Below, in pieces: positions 20,869 to 33,179 of a stretch of DNA of 64,000 nucleotides; position 1 is the first letter of the stretch; each line of letters begins with the position of its first letter. The DNA lies in contig JAEVHH010000002.1 in NCBI GenBank assembly GCA_017607445.1, forward strand, positions 5,920,001 to 5,984,000. Direction: 5' to 3'. The notes under the pieces are model-generated. The model was given only the letters and a program-made list of their open reading frames with translations, was not told the DNA's origin and did not search any database. A program made the position numbers and the translations under genes. This DNA comes from Histoplasma ohiense (Eukaryota > Ascomycota > Eurotiomycetes > Onygenales > Ajellomycetaceae).

Positions 20869-22815
20869 GGCACACGTTTGTCTCCAGGACAAAATTTTAT
20901 TTACATTCTGAAGATCATACTGCTAACCTCTCAATAGCCTATCGGAAAAAGGACCTAGAAAGCCCATTTCGTGCCCTTGGGAGTATTAAATTATCTCCTC
21001 TGCCAACACATGAGGGTGGAGGCGCAGTATCTACTGGTCTACCGCGGCTTGATGTTGCTTTAGCACTGCGGTCTGGTCCGATGCCATCTCCTCTAGGCCC
21101 CAGACGGAAAAATTGCTATGGCCAAAGTCACCCAGATGCACCTACGGGCGGAATCAAGCGAGGGGAGATTACAGAGATCATAGGACCCCGTGGGGTGGGG
21201 AAGACCGCATTTGCGTGAGTGCTTAGCATTCCTGCTTATGATTGAGACGTGATCTATGGGAAGGAAACCGATGTAGCTGACAGTACGCATGCAGAATGGG
21301 AATTGCAGCAAGCGTGTTACAAGCAGCGCAGAAAGTTGTCTGGATAGGTTAGTATTAGGGGCAGTGAGCTCATTCTCCGTTCTCCGATTTTTTCAAGGGA
21401 ATCTTAACTTTTACTTCGCCATGGGTCCTGCTATCCGCAAGTTTTAATGTACTCTCTATCTAACGTTGTTAGATACTGCGGGGCCCATGAACACAACAAG
21501 ATTCAAAGACATCCTCCAAAGGGATCGACATTCACGGTCCTCGGACGACTCATTTGATCCAGCATCAGGCGGAAACAAGATAGACGAATTCCTCAATCAA
21601 CTACTATACTTCCACCCACCAACCATTGCCCATCTCCTAGCCCTAATATCTCACTCACCAAAGGGATTCCCACCCCCAGAATCAGGCCTAATAGTGATTG
21701 ATTCCATATCTTCCCTCTTCGCCTCCGAATACCGCACCAGACTACCACCCGGAAACCGAAAAGCTAAGTTCATGGCAACTACGGAGTCCAAAAATGAAAG
21801 AACTCGCTGGAAAATCATCGGTAACCTAGCTATGAATTTGAAAAAACTTGCTGTCCGACTCAATTGTGTTGTTGTCGTCATCAACGAAATGGCCTCGCGG
21901 TTCCGGGGGAAGCATCCACCTGTGCTGCACGAGGCCCTCTCAGGCATGACATGGGATTCTGGAGTTGCTACACGCATAATGCTCTGTTGGCATTGGTTAC
22001 CCCCTAGCTCTCAATCACGAGTGCGCATGAAACGAGTGCGTTTTGCGGAGGTGGTTAAGGCTGAGAAAGTTGTGCATTTGCAAGGAAGATCACAGAGGAT
22101 CGTTCCATTTGTAATTAAAAAGGTAAGTGTATACTCTCAAGCTAAATCTAGCAAGTTCCTTTCCCTATTTATAGGGGTACCCACCTCATGTGCTTGGCGA
22201 GCTCTTTTTTTTTCCGGCTTTCTATAACCACAGAGGCGTGAAATCCATGTGGGCCGAGAGGCTTTGTCCAACGCTGTAGGTAAAAGATGACAATTTCAAT
22301 ACATAATTGACTCAATACACAACCAGACCGGTCTCCATGAATTCAGTCCCAGGCCTTGTGGCACGCCACTCTCCATCTCCACCCGCATCCCCAATGGCCC
22401 GCATTTAATACATGTGCGGGCCAAAAGGAAGCTCGGCGATGTCATAGGCGGCAGCCCAGACACGAGTCGGAAACCCCGAATTGAGCACGGAGCAACGTCA
22501 GGGGTCAAAATTGAGAACATCGACCAAGATGAAGGAAATGGAGGAGAGACACCTTCGGATGCCTCTTTGATCTTGTCAATAAAAGAAGAGGACGAAGAAG
22601 AGGGGTATGAGTACGAATGGCTAGATGAAGATGGGATAGAATTTGCTGATGAGACTGTTGACGGCGAAGAAGCTGGAAGCGATGACCACACTGGCCATGA
22701 TGGTGACGATACGTGTGAAAGCGGTCCTCGTTTCAGCCGCACAATGGGAAGAGCTATTGAGGATGACACGGTTCTATTACTCCAGAATATCTCTGACGAT
22801 GACGAATTTGATTGA
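20869..22815 (+). CDS. RAD51-paralogue-like recombination ATPase (N-terminal exon unresolved)
   Basis: A RecA/RAD51-fold protein of homologous recombination repair, acting in the nucleus. Coding can be followed through five exons: up to 21214, 21295-21347, 21473-22122, 22234-22275 and 22327-22815, with introns 21215-21294, 21348-21472, 22123-22233 and 22276-22326. Walker A is G-P-R-G-V-G-K-T (about 21187-21210), followed by V-V-W-I-D-T-A. Walker B is L-I-V-I-D-S-I-S-S-L-F (about 21690), and V-V-V-V-I-N-E-M follows. The C-terminus (from about 22495) is a long Asp/Glu-rich tail ending D-D-D-E-F-D. The first exon's frame is open back to a TGA near 20868 without an upstream ATG, so a further 5' exon is needed or the gene is truncated by the repeats upstream. 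It looks closest to Rad55/Rad57/XRCC3-type paralogues; I cannot decide which. Confidence 0.8.
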
Positions 22816-25800
22816 GTTGGCCGGTGAGCAATTAATTTGATCTCCACGTATCTGAAAGTCACCAGCAGCATTATACTTGAGGGATGAATTTCATTAACCA
22901 ACTATGATGAAATGAGCCACAATGCTGCATTGAACGAGCTTGACCTTGGCCTAATAGAAATACTGTATATAAATAAACAATTGCATCGCCGAATATGACT
23001 CGGCTAGGTTTACAATTGAAATTTTTTTTTTTTTTTTGGCTATTGATATTCTCCGATATGAAAACTCTCACGAATTCGAGAGGAGACTACCATACGGAGG
23101 CGCGTAAGACCTAGATTTTGGCGTCAGTAGCTCTATCTTTTCTCGAGGGTCTATAACTAAAGAGTATACTGCGCACACAGCAGGGAGAAACGGGGAGATA
23201 TGGAGTGTAGTCTCCAGTAGAAAGGGACTATTTTCTTTCCATTGACGTGCCATTTGATTCTAGTAGCAAGCATGAACTGCTCTAACGGAGAATTTCCGGC
23301 GATGGGATTGACCAAAGTGAGATTCATTTCCAAGGCTCGATGAGCAAATATTGATGGCAGGATTGGACAACGTGCCATTGAAACGGTTTCCAAGCATGTT
23401 CAACATTCGCTGGAAGGTCTCAGAATGATCCTGCAATGTGGGGAAAGAATATCCCACGCTGGCTATCCCTGGACCTCGGCATGTTTTGATGCCTTCGGAC
23501 ATTTAAGTCTGACAATGTGCAAAGCCAGGCATCCTAGTACTGTACCTCCACCTCAGGGAAAAAATACTAGTATATTCAGGATAAGTTCTATGTTAACTAT
23601 TTTCGTGAAATCTGGTAACATCAGAGTGGCTTCTATCAGAAGCTGCGAATGTTTCATTCCATGACACGCAAGAAAATATCGTGTAAAATCTATATCTCAG
23701 AGAACGAATGTTGTTGTCAAAGCTCGGGAGAATCAGCATATCTGGAAAAAAAATAAAAAAAACATCGTGTTCTTACTGATTACGGCAGCCTATAACTAGT
23801 GACAAATGTGACAAATGGGTTTTTTATAGTTACTAGTGTTAGAGTGTAGTGTACACACGCCAATTATATTCATTCTATTTATAGTTAATTAGAGCTTATT
23901 GATTATATATTTTAGCTCTGTATTATCTTAACGTGATAACCCACCTAACGACCGCTCCCATCTAACGATCGCTCATGTACTGTACAATTCAACAAAATGA
24001 TTAAAATCTATGATATCTCAACAATGCAATTAGATGTTAAGATTATATATTAACCATTAAAAGTACGTACAAAATACACTATAAAAATATAAATAGTTAA
24101 TGTAGTTAATATCTGCTGGATTTGTCAGCGGCCACTTTAGTGAAGAGATATCAGCAAATCAGATTACATAGAATTTAGTATGAGAAATTATTGGTTGATA
24201 CTTCAGAGCTAATAGCTTAGTTGTTACACTAATCATATTGCACTAATTGTTGCCTCGCTCCCAGACGAGGGGATACCACCACAGCGCTGGTGGTGATTGA
24301 GCTCTTTTGCCCTAGTGGCCTAATAGAAGGATCTACACAAGCCCTATCCCACGTGGCCCACACACATATAGATAAAACAACTGTTGGCCCTAGGCTGCCT
24401 ATCACGGACTAACATATATGCCTCAGCCGCCGACATGCTAATACAACCAGTTAGACGTCCCACAATAACAACCAACTAAGGTTCAACCCTCTTACACTAA
24501 CCCACGTGGTGTGGCCAGTGCGCAGTCGTGGCTGCCTCCATGCCACTCTAGGAATGTTGGTGAGGCAAAGATTGAAGGAAGAAAATCATAATGCTGGCAA
24601 GGAGACGTTTATTGCTCTGGAGTGGTATGGATTTAGCCTAACAGTTTGCTGCGCCGACCACACATGCCAGGCGCCGTGTTCATGATTGGAGACAAACTGC
24701 TCTTTCTCCTCTGGGTCCAATTTTTGATGTCCGAGTACCATTGACCATCGTATCTCACAATACAGCTGGCTTTAACATCGGTTGGCATTTTGTATAGTTG
24801 CCTTCTCCAACTCAATGTGAAAAGCAAAACCTATTCTATTATCCTCTCTCCGATTCCAGCGGCTTCATCGCGGGAATGCCATGCACCAACTCTTACGTCA
24901 ACATGCTACCATCAGGTTCTCAATCTTAGCCATCTAATGCATCCGCGTACGTGACTTATTTCCTACTCCACAGCCGCGAGGCCCCCCGCCATTGCCTGAA
25001 CGATGTGAATTGGATCATATTATTTTACCAATAATTGTGATAAAAACTTTGATCCTCGGTGTTGTTCAAACAATTTCCCTGAGCGGGTAAATGTCTCCCA
25101 TTTCAGCTACAATAATCGACATGGAATGCATGCAAGCTGAACTAACCTCAGTAACATAACTATGGCTTGCATGCTGAATGAGAGATGTAACTCACCATGT
25201 CAAGGTAAACCCTACGTAGTCGCAAGCAACGCAAGACTCAGCGCGAATGAGGAGCCGGTTGGGGAGAGAGAACTCGAAAACGGTAGTGGGGCTGAAGGCG
25301 AAGTCGTGCATGAACCATTGCATAAGAACTAGCGGGATCGATCGAATCATCTGATCCACTCCCGACTCCGTATAGTCTCACACATCACATTGGGATTCCA
25401 GGTGAATACGCTGTTCGTTCACTCTTAAAAAAAAAAAGCAACAAGTAGTTTCAACCATGGAACTGGTTTGGCGCCAAGACTGCGTTAAGGTTTCGGATCC
25501 CGCAGGCTTAATTGTTAAACCTGGGGCAGCCAATCAGAGAGGATGGGATAGCAAACAGGGATGAGTCAGCAGGCCGTTGCGGATTTTGTTGAGGAGGGCA
25601 CTAAACCTATTTAGGATAATTAGTTTGTACCGAGGCTAAAAAAAAAAAAATGCTGGGTTGAGTTGGAGTTTTCCGGGCTCTAGAGATTTTACTCTGCTTT
25701 GCTGAGGTTATGGGCCAGTGGGTTGAAAAATGGGCAAGGAGTTGAGTCATACGATGGGGAAGTTCCATGCCCTTCTTTACGTTGTAGTTATTCCATTTTT

Positions 25801-26572
25801 GGTTCTCCGACAAAAGAGGATATGACGATTGTTGGGGTCACCTTGGATCTAGATGTGGGACAGATGTCTGGTACTGATACAAACGGAGACTAAGCATCTT
25901 TGTACCACCTACTGGAAGGAACATGTAAGTTTGAAGAACCCTCAGAAGCCAGCTTGTCTCAACACAGCCGCTGAGTCCTGTATGAAAATTGCGATGGATG
26001 ATTTGTCTCGGCCTGTGTTATGAGTACACCTCTTTGTGTTTATGAGAGCTGAGCTCCTCTGGGTGTGGGGAGTGGGCCATCAATGTGTGTATTGTATTGC
26101 ATCGATGTATGAGAGTTACATGGGCGTATGCATGGGTAAAGTACCAGGTACTTACTCCGTATCCGCTGCCCACTCCCCAACAAATCATCGGAGCTTATTT
26201 TGTGCCGCAACAAGAATTCGCCTTCTCTCAGTTCTGTTGATCACGACAACGACGCAATCAAAGGAACGCCCGGGAAGGACAATTATCGCCGCTGCTCACC
26301 TGTTGGATGCATCGCGTGAATCGGAGGCGGAGTTCCCTGTTTGGTATTTTTTGGTGTGGCTTCAAAAGGGCAAAACAATTTTTCTACACTCCTTTTGCCT
26401 CTTTCTTCTGCTCCCCTCCCTTCTTCTCCTTCTTGTTTTTATCATCTTCCTCACTTGTATCACATCCTAAGGGTCATACTATCAATCGTACTATCAATCT
26501 CTCTATCTCCTCCGCTTCGTCCTGCTTATCGTCCATCTATCAACACACTGCAGGTTGGTCTGCGGTTTGACC
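22816..26572. other. Gene-poor gap with repeat fragments
   Basis: There is no convincing gene in 3.7 kb. A T-run lies at 23022-23037. From 23.77 to 24.2 kb the DNA is AT-rich, with an inverted pair around TAACTAGTGAC...TAGTTACTAGTG (23801-23845) and ACCTAACGACCGCTC/TCTAACGATCGCTC near 23944-23974, resembling transposon ends. At 24386 lies a TGTTGGCCCTAGG motif shared with 33.98 kb. Short open frames on the minus strand around 23157-23502 have no recognisable domain. The last 200 bp before the desaturase are CT-rich (26370-26520), as in many fungal promoters and leaders. Confidence 0.5.
24386..24430 (+). repeat. LTR-terminus-like motif shared with 33942-33986
   Basis: TGTTGGCCCTAGGCTGCC and the following bases, through TATCACGGACTA and TATGCCTCAG, match the reverse complement of 33986-33935 with a few differences. 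TGTTGG is a typical LTR start. No full element could be traced here. Confidence 0.5.
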
Positions 26573-28096
26573 ATGGCTTTAAACGAAGCCCCCACGGCTA
26601 CCCCAGCTGCTGAGACAGCTGCTGGAGGTAAAGCCGTTACCACTGATACTGCACGTCGCCCCAATCCTGAGCCCAAGAAGGTTCATATCACAGATACGCC
26701 GATAACTCTGGCAAACTGGCATAAGCATGTCAGCTGGCTCAACGTCACTCTCATCATCGTCATCCCCATCTACGGCCTTGTCCAGGCATACTGGGTCCCC
26801 TTGCACCTCAAAACTGCTCTGTGGGCTGTTGTGTACTATTTCATGACTGGACTCGGTATCACTGCCGGTACGTAGCCTGAAATCCCTTAATTCCTTGTTC
26901 ATCGAATGGGTTTTTGTGTGGCGACGCATCTAACTCGATTTGATATATGTGTGTCGACAGGATATCATCGTCTTTGGGCACACTGCTCATATTCCGCCAC
27001 ATTGCCACTAAAAATATATCTTGCTGCTGTTGGAGGTGGTGCTGTGGAAGGATCCATTAGATGGTGGGCTAGAGGCCACCGTGCCCACCACCGCTATACC
27101 GACACAGATAAGGACCCTTATTCTGCCCACAAAGGACTCCTGTACTCCCACATTGGTTGGATGGTAATGAAACAAAACCCCAAACGCATCGGCAGAACCG
27201 ACATCACAGATCTCAATGAAGACCCCGTCGTTGTCTGGCAACACCGCAACTACCTCAAAGTCGTCATTTTCATGGGTATCGTCTTCCCCATGCTCGTCAG
27301 CGGCCTTGGCTGGGGCGACTGGCTCGGTGGCTTCATCTATGCCGGCATCCTCCGTATCTTCTTCGTCCAACAAGCTACCTTCTGCGTCAACTCCCTCGCC
27401 CACTGGCTAGGTGACCAGCCCTTCGATGACCGCAACTCCCCACGCGACCACATCGTCACCGCCCTCGTCACCCTCGGCGAAGGCTACCACAACTTCCACC
27501 ACGAATTCCCCTCTGACTACCGCAACGCCATCGAATGGCATCAATACGACCCGACCAAATGGTCAATCTGGATCTGGAAGCAGCTTGGCCTCGCCTACGA
27601 CCTCAAGCAGTTCCGCGCCAACGAGATCGAAAAGGGCCGCGTTCAGCAACTGCAGAAGAAAATCGACCAGCGCCGCGTGAAGCTCGACTGGGGCATCCCG
27701 CTCGACCAACTCCCCGTCATTGAATGGGACGACTACGTCGACCAAGCTAAGAACGGCCGCGGTCTCATCGCCATTGCCGGTGTCGTCCATGACGTCACGG
27801 ATTTCATCAAGGACCACCCGGGCGGTAAAGCGATGATCAACTCCGGTATCGGCAAGGATGCCACTGCCATGTTTAACGGCGGGGTGTATAACCATTCCAA
27901 CGCAGCGCACAATCTGCTGTCGACGATGCGGGTTGGGGTCATCCGTGGCGGCTGTGAGGTGGAGATTTGGAAGCGAGCACAGAAGGAGAAAAAGGAGGTG
28001 GAGTCGGTGCGGGATGAATATGGGAATCGGATCGTGCGGGCGGGGGCGCAGGTGACGAAGATCCCGGAACCTATTACTACGGCTGATGCAGCGTAG
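26573..28096 (+). CDS. Acyl-CoA delta-9 (stearoyl-CoA) desaturase
   Basis: This ER membrane enzyme puts the first double bond into stearoyl- and palmitoyl-CoA, making oleate and palmitoleate. It has two exons, 26573-26867 and 26961-28096, with a 93-nt intron, and encodes 476 aa, the usual size for fungal Ole1-type enzymes. The three histidine boxes are H-R-L-W-A-H (101-106), H-R-A-H-H (138-142) and H-N-F-H-H (265-269), plus N-S-L-A-H (His246). A fused cytochrome b5 domain sits at the C-terminus (about 335-445) with H-P-G-G (His374) and a second candidate haem ligand at His400 or His405. Hydrophobic segments flank the boxes. The start is the first ATG after a CT-rich leader, in good context (GACCATGGC). 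All key residues are present. Confidence 0.96.
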
Positions 28097-29888
28097 AAAA
28101 GGGTATTTTGTTTCTTTTTTCTCTTCATTTTTCATTTTTTTCATATTTTTTTTTTTTTAGAGGGGGGGAAATAACGCCGTGCGATGGATATTACGATAAG
28201 AGTTTTAACGAACTCATCTCCTTTCCTCCTGGGTCGGGTCAGCCGTGTTTCACGAGGGGTCAACAAAGGTTGATGTGATGTGATGGACGGATGTTCTATG
28301 TAATAACGGAGCCCATTGCTGCATTTTGATTTTGATTTTGACCTTGTATGTTTAACTTCCCTCGTACGGAGTGCGTGCAATAAACAAATAAAATAAAATA
28401 ATAATAATAAAAAATCGTCGCGTTGGCAGTGGCACAGACAGAGCTACGAATTCTCCAAATGGCTAATGAAGTCGGATAATAGCAATCTCAGGTCTTGGAG
28501 CTCATACAAGTTTCGCGCCATCATTCTAAACGTTTTTTTCCCCCCTCAACTCTGGGTATCGCACCTACTACTAGTACATACATCTCCAGCCCGGTGTCTG
28601 TTGTCTGGCTTGGCTTTGTTTCTGACTACCATTAGCAAACTTTACGCCGCTGTGACCTGTGGGAGGGTCCCCCGTTGCTCACTGAAAAATGAATCCTTTC
28701 GCATGACAATCATAAGAGAGGTAGGTATGCATTCCCGTTGTGGATGTTGTAGCTCAAGGCGTTCAGGGTTCCACGGATGCCGTGGATGCCATGGAGACTA
28801 TTGAGTAGCTCGTATATCAGGTGCGTGGGGTGATGCAAGGGTAGATTTATAGTTTATAAATAGGTAGGGGAGAGGAGCCTGGGGCGCCCCTTGGAAATGC
28901 GTGGATACGATGTATGTACGCTGTATCGGGGTAAAATTGACCGTTTTCTCTCCATTTGTTACACTTCCAGGGCAGTAAATATTATGATCCGATTGGAGAG
29001 TTCAGGCTTATGAAAATGAATATTGTTGAAATCTGCGCACTTGAGCATTTATTTTAGTTATCTCGGAGCAAAACGCAAGACGTCCCCTTTCTTCCAGTAA
29101 TACCGACATTGAAATGTCAGATGCAACATCTTTGTTCACTCATGGGGAAATGATACGGAGCTTTTTTGTTTGTTTTTTTTTTTTTTTATGAACCAATCTG
29201 ATTCTGGAGTTACGCTCCACACCAGTCATCAACATTAACCTAGTCCGGAAGTTGGAGAGAAAGTGTTGGTGTCGTGCTCTTCGCCCTATGCGCACTTCAA
29301 TACTAGTGTGGATGGTGTGCGCTGCAAGTCGCATGCATGCCAGGAGGAAAGGTGAGAGCGAATGGCGAGTCAAGGGAAATTAAGAGCGGACAAGGATGTT
29401 GTTGAAGCATAATGGAGAGCATCAAAGAGACGAGATATATGTCAGATAAGTTTTATGGAAAGGGTATATCAAGAATATTAATTCATACTTTTCCAGATTG
29501 CGGTATATTGTGATTTTATAGCTATGGGGAAAGCAAAAGATAAAAACGAAGTAAACAAAACAACCACCAAAAAAATGAGGTAAAGGTGGCGGGGCGATAT
29601 AACAAAGACAATTAGATAGAGACAGGTTTCCGGGGGGTTTTCCCCAAGTGCCCGACTCAAGGACAAAGTGAACAAACAAAAGTTCATATATAGAATAAAT
29701 CGTAATGATAAGCTTCGTGAGTGATGGTGGTTTTGAAAAGGCGGAGTCTAGTCACCATCTCAAGCGGTGCCATGGATTTCGATTTCTACTTCTAGGAGCT
29801 CCTCCTCAAAATTCCTTGTCTATCCACACAATCTCCGGTTCCAGCAAGCGTACAAAGAAGCGAAAATGGAAAATGGGACATTCCACAC
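28097..29888. other. Intergenic region between desaturase and P450
   Basis: The two genes converge here. T-runs at 28130-28160 follow the desaturase stop and would suit its 3' UTR. An A/T-rich simple run (28380-28412) and a T-run at 29164-29187 are the only other features I can see. There is no gene. Confidence 0.5.
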
Positions 29889-31946
29889 CTACGCATCCAG
29901 CGCATCTAGATCAATCACATCCTCCCTCCTCCGAATCATAAGCGGCGCAAAAGGATTCGCATTCATCGAAAACGAGTACGGAAACGGCTTGATCATCGAC
30001 CCTTCCACTATTTTCAGGTCATACTTCAGGAGCAAATGGCAGAGCAACACTTTGATTTCGTTGGCAGCGAAGAAGCGGCCGGGGCACGCATGTTGGCCAT
30101 GTCCAAAGGCTAGATGGTCCGGGCTAGTACTGACGAGCTGTGACAAGTTTTCTTGTCCGGGCTCCTGACGTTTGTTGTAGAAACGGTAGCCGTCCCACTG
30201 GTCTGGGTTAGTGTGTACGCTGGGATCCCACATGCGGTGGCTGGAAACTGCGGTTGCGGTGTTCCTGGGAATAAAGGTGCCATCAGAGAGGGTAACGTTG
30301 GTGGTTGTTAGACGGTTCATGCTGACTGCAAATTTGTAAGTAAGAGTCGTTTCTTGTTATCCTTTTCTCTTTTATTGCCATAACGTCTTTTGCTTTGCTT
30401 CAGCGGTTGGAAGCGAGGGTGGATAGCTTACTAGAAGCGATGGGTTTCATGCGTTGACTCTCTTTGATGACGCTGTCTAAAAGCTTCAATTTGTAGAGTG
30501 AGTTCTTTTTCCACCCCCCTTCACTCAAGGATTCGATCATCTCCTTTCTCAGCGGCTCGATAATTTCCGGATGAGAAGCTATGTCAAGGATTACTTGGGT
30601 TGAGAGGTCGCCCTAGGTGACATTGAAAGTCGTTTGCATTCAGAATCGATCAGCATCTCATGTTTTGTCGTTTGGGATATTGGTTCAACCATTCATCCCA
30701 CAAAACGAAGGCCGTTCTATTACATTTCAAATGCTCCGTCTAAAGCAGAGGGCTTCTCTTACCGTAGTATGAATTGCAGCAAGACTGAGTCCAAGCTGGG
30801 CTATAACTGGGTCAAGAGTGAAACCTTCAATTGTTGTGGCGCTGGTAAACCATTCAATAGCATCATTGATCTCAGGAGCTTTCTTTCCCTGTGCTGCGAG
30901 GGCGGCCTTCTGTTCTGCACGCCTCTTCAAAATAGGTTCAATAACCGTACGTGCCCTTACAACTTCAGCTCTGGACGCCCTGCATTTGGGCAAAAACCAG
31001 TGGACGATGCTCCGAAGATAGGGGGGCCACATTCTTAGTGAATCTGCAGCCGCAAACGCCATGATAGTGTAGTTAACAGTAATGTCCAGCCATGTTTTAT
31101 CATGACATAGCTCATCACCGGTGAAGACCTTGGAAGAGATGCGGGCGATGATCTGCAGAAGCTCATTTTTCAGGGTAATCTCATGCCACTCTGAATAGCA
31201 TAGATTAGCAGCCAGGGCGGTGTGCTGGGTTGGGGGGGTTTTTGACTCGCACCTTTGTTGTCTGTTAAGATTTCCTGAAGTGACAATGAAGCCTCGTCAG
31301 AGAGCGGCTTTGTTACTTTGTCTACGAAAATGTTAGCAGAGTATTGGCTCAGGGCTGAGAGGCTCATCCAAAAGATCTGGCATTCCTTACTAAGATGAGT
31401 GGTCAACTGGCGCTGGACTATGGACTTGCTAACTTTCATATTCTGTCCCGTGGCATTGAATACCTCGAATCCCGGGAGGTGGCCGAAAAAGTGCTTCGCG
31501 ATTGTTACCGTGTCAGATTTACAATTTGTTCTATCATCGGATCAGACGACAAAGTGACCTCTTACCTTGGCGGTATTAAGCTCGAAGCTCATGCGGTCAT
31601 TGCTCTTAATCTCGTTGGCTACATCAGGAGGGAGAACCGTGACTTCTCCGCTATCTGCAAGGATACGGAACGGCTTGTTGCCAGTTGCCGCGAAGCCCTT
31701 TTTAACCAGCGGAATTGCATTGTGAACGAATTCCTGCTTGATCCTATAATCCGAAAATTCAAACCACCGTTTGGGGTTGATAAGTGGCACCGTCGACTTC
31801 CGACGCTGTAAAATATAGAAAACGGCCAAAGTCAAGGCGGTGACAACGAATGTGATAGAGGGTAGGTTGGATGTTGATATCAACTCGGCGATGTAGCTCG
31901 TTGTCGGTTCTAGAGTTGCCATTTTGCTTTGTATCCCAAGAGCCAT
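29889..31946 (-). CDS. Cytochrome P450 monooxygenase (ent-kaurene-oxidase-like fungal type)
   Basis: A membrane-anchored haem-thiolate monooxygenase. The five exons are 31946-31566, 31493-31253, 31190-30763, 30612-30432 and 30325-29889, with introns of 72, 62, 150 and 106 nt. They add up to an uninterrupted 555 aa, normal for the family. There is a hydrophobic anchor at about 31-46. The K-helix E-S-Q-R is at 401-404 and the haem loop F-G-H-G-Q-H-A-C-P-G at 484-493, with Cys491 as ligand. A second in-frame ATG at 31922 (M-A-T-L-E-P) may be the true start. The haem loop and the H-L-P-G-F-E segment resemble fungal secondary-metabolism P450s. No synthase or other tailoring gene is nearby, so this is an orphan P450 with unknown substrate. 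Confidence 0.92.
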
Positions 31947-33179
31947 AAATCAAAATAGTTCGACGTATATTCCCAGGAGGCTCAGATTGGGCTGGGGAAT
32001 CAGGCCGGCTTTATATAAAGACGGACCATCGTGATCGTCAGTCCTAATACTGGCCTGGCCGGGAATTAATTGCCTTTTCGCCTTGGATACCCAAATTTCT
32101 TCATATTTTGTTCAGCGCGTGCCTCTGGAGTCTGGATTCAGAACCCAGGCTGCTGCACGGCACAAGCCATTCTGCATCCATGCTTCCGAGGTAACAACAC
32201 ACATCACAAAATACATAGTAATAATAATAATAGCAGCAGCCGCAGCAGCAGCCGCAGCAGCAGCTAATGTGTGCATAAAGCCGCCAGCGTGGATCTTATG
32301 AAATCGGCCAAGGGGGAGAGCCATGGGAACATCCTGCCTGGCGGAGCAGATCCTACAGGGACGCATGGGGTTGTTGGCCCCCAAGAGCCAAAGGCGGGAA
32401 CTTCGAATCAATTGAGTCAAAGAAAATAACCATAACACAGATCCCATGGCTAATGATTGGGTGGTGGTAAAGTCGCCGGTGCTTCATTCTGTCATTATTT
32501 AAGTCTTCTTCGTTGACATGGCGCAGATCTACTACGTAAGAGCAAACGAGTAAACCAAATAAACCATCAATCAGCCTTCCCGTCCCGGAAGTCAAGCAAT
32601 GCCATAGGGCACCTTGGGGAGCGAATGACTCCTTGGGCTTCAGAGTACCAGTCAACGATCGGGTCGCGACATTTGGTGGGCTCTCTCGAGCAATGAGTTG
32701 ACGCCAACGGGAGGTATGTAAGCGAGGGCTGTTGAATGAAAGAAAGGATGTCTTGCTGTTTTACTTGAAACCCGCAGTTGCAGAGGAAATTCAATAGAGA
32801 CCAGCCCCCAAATGGAGGGCATCCCTCCATAAGCACTAAATCCCGGAGCTTTACAAAACTGTTTATGAAAGGGGAGGTGGTAATTTTTCCGCGCATGGAC
32901 GCTCGGATCATAACCTGGTTCCTGGGCCTTCAAGGGTGACCATGGCAGGCATCACTCATTTGAAATTTGACAGGAAGCTGAGATGCCTCCAGCTCTGCCA
33001 CCTTAAGCCCACCATTTGGCAGGGATATCCGGCGGTCAGTTCAAAAGTTTCGTTCACGCACTAAAAACACCACAACCGCCACTAGGAATTTATACTAGAT
33101 TTTACATGTAAATTCCCTCTCATTATTTCTTCTGCTTTCATCTACCTTCTTGATATTCATTAGGCTGGCCGCTGAGACC
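31947..33179. other. P450 upstream region
   Basis: No gene seen. It contains a TATATAAAG-like box on the minus strand near 32010-32020, suitably placed for the P450, and the trinucleotide repeat at 32217-32264. Short open frames on the minus strand (32353-32933) have no recognisable domain. Confidence 0.45.
32217..32264. repeat. Trinucleotide microsatellite (ATA then GCA/GCC)
   Basis: A run of ATA triplets turns into imperfect GCA/GCC triplets over about 48 bp. It lies about 270 bp upstream of the P450 start. Confidence 0.85.

Noticed and set aside
23157..23502. Gene on the minus strand from two overlapping short frames
   Set aside because: No domain, no splice signals joining them, and no second supporting feature.
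23940..23980. Complete DNA transposon with TAACGATCGCTC-type ends
   Set aside because: Only one possible end was seen. No second inverted end and no transposase.
27008..27403. Antisense frames in the desaturase (also 27563-28144)
   Set aside because: Shadows of the GC-biased third positions of the real gene on the opposite strand.
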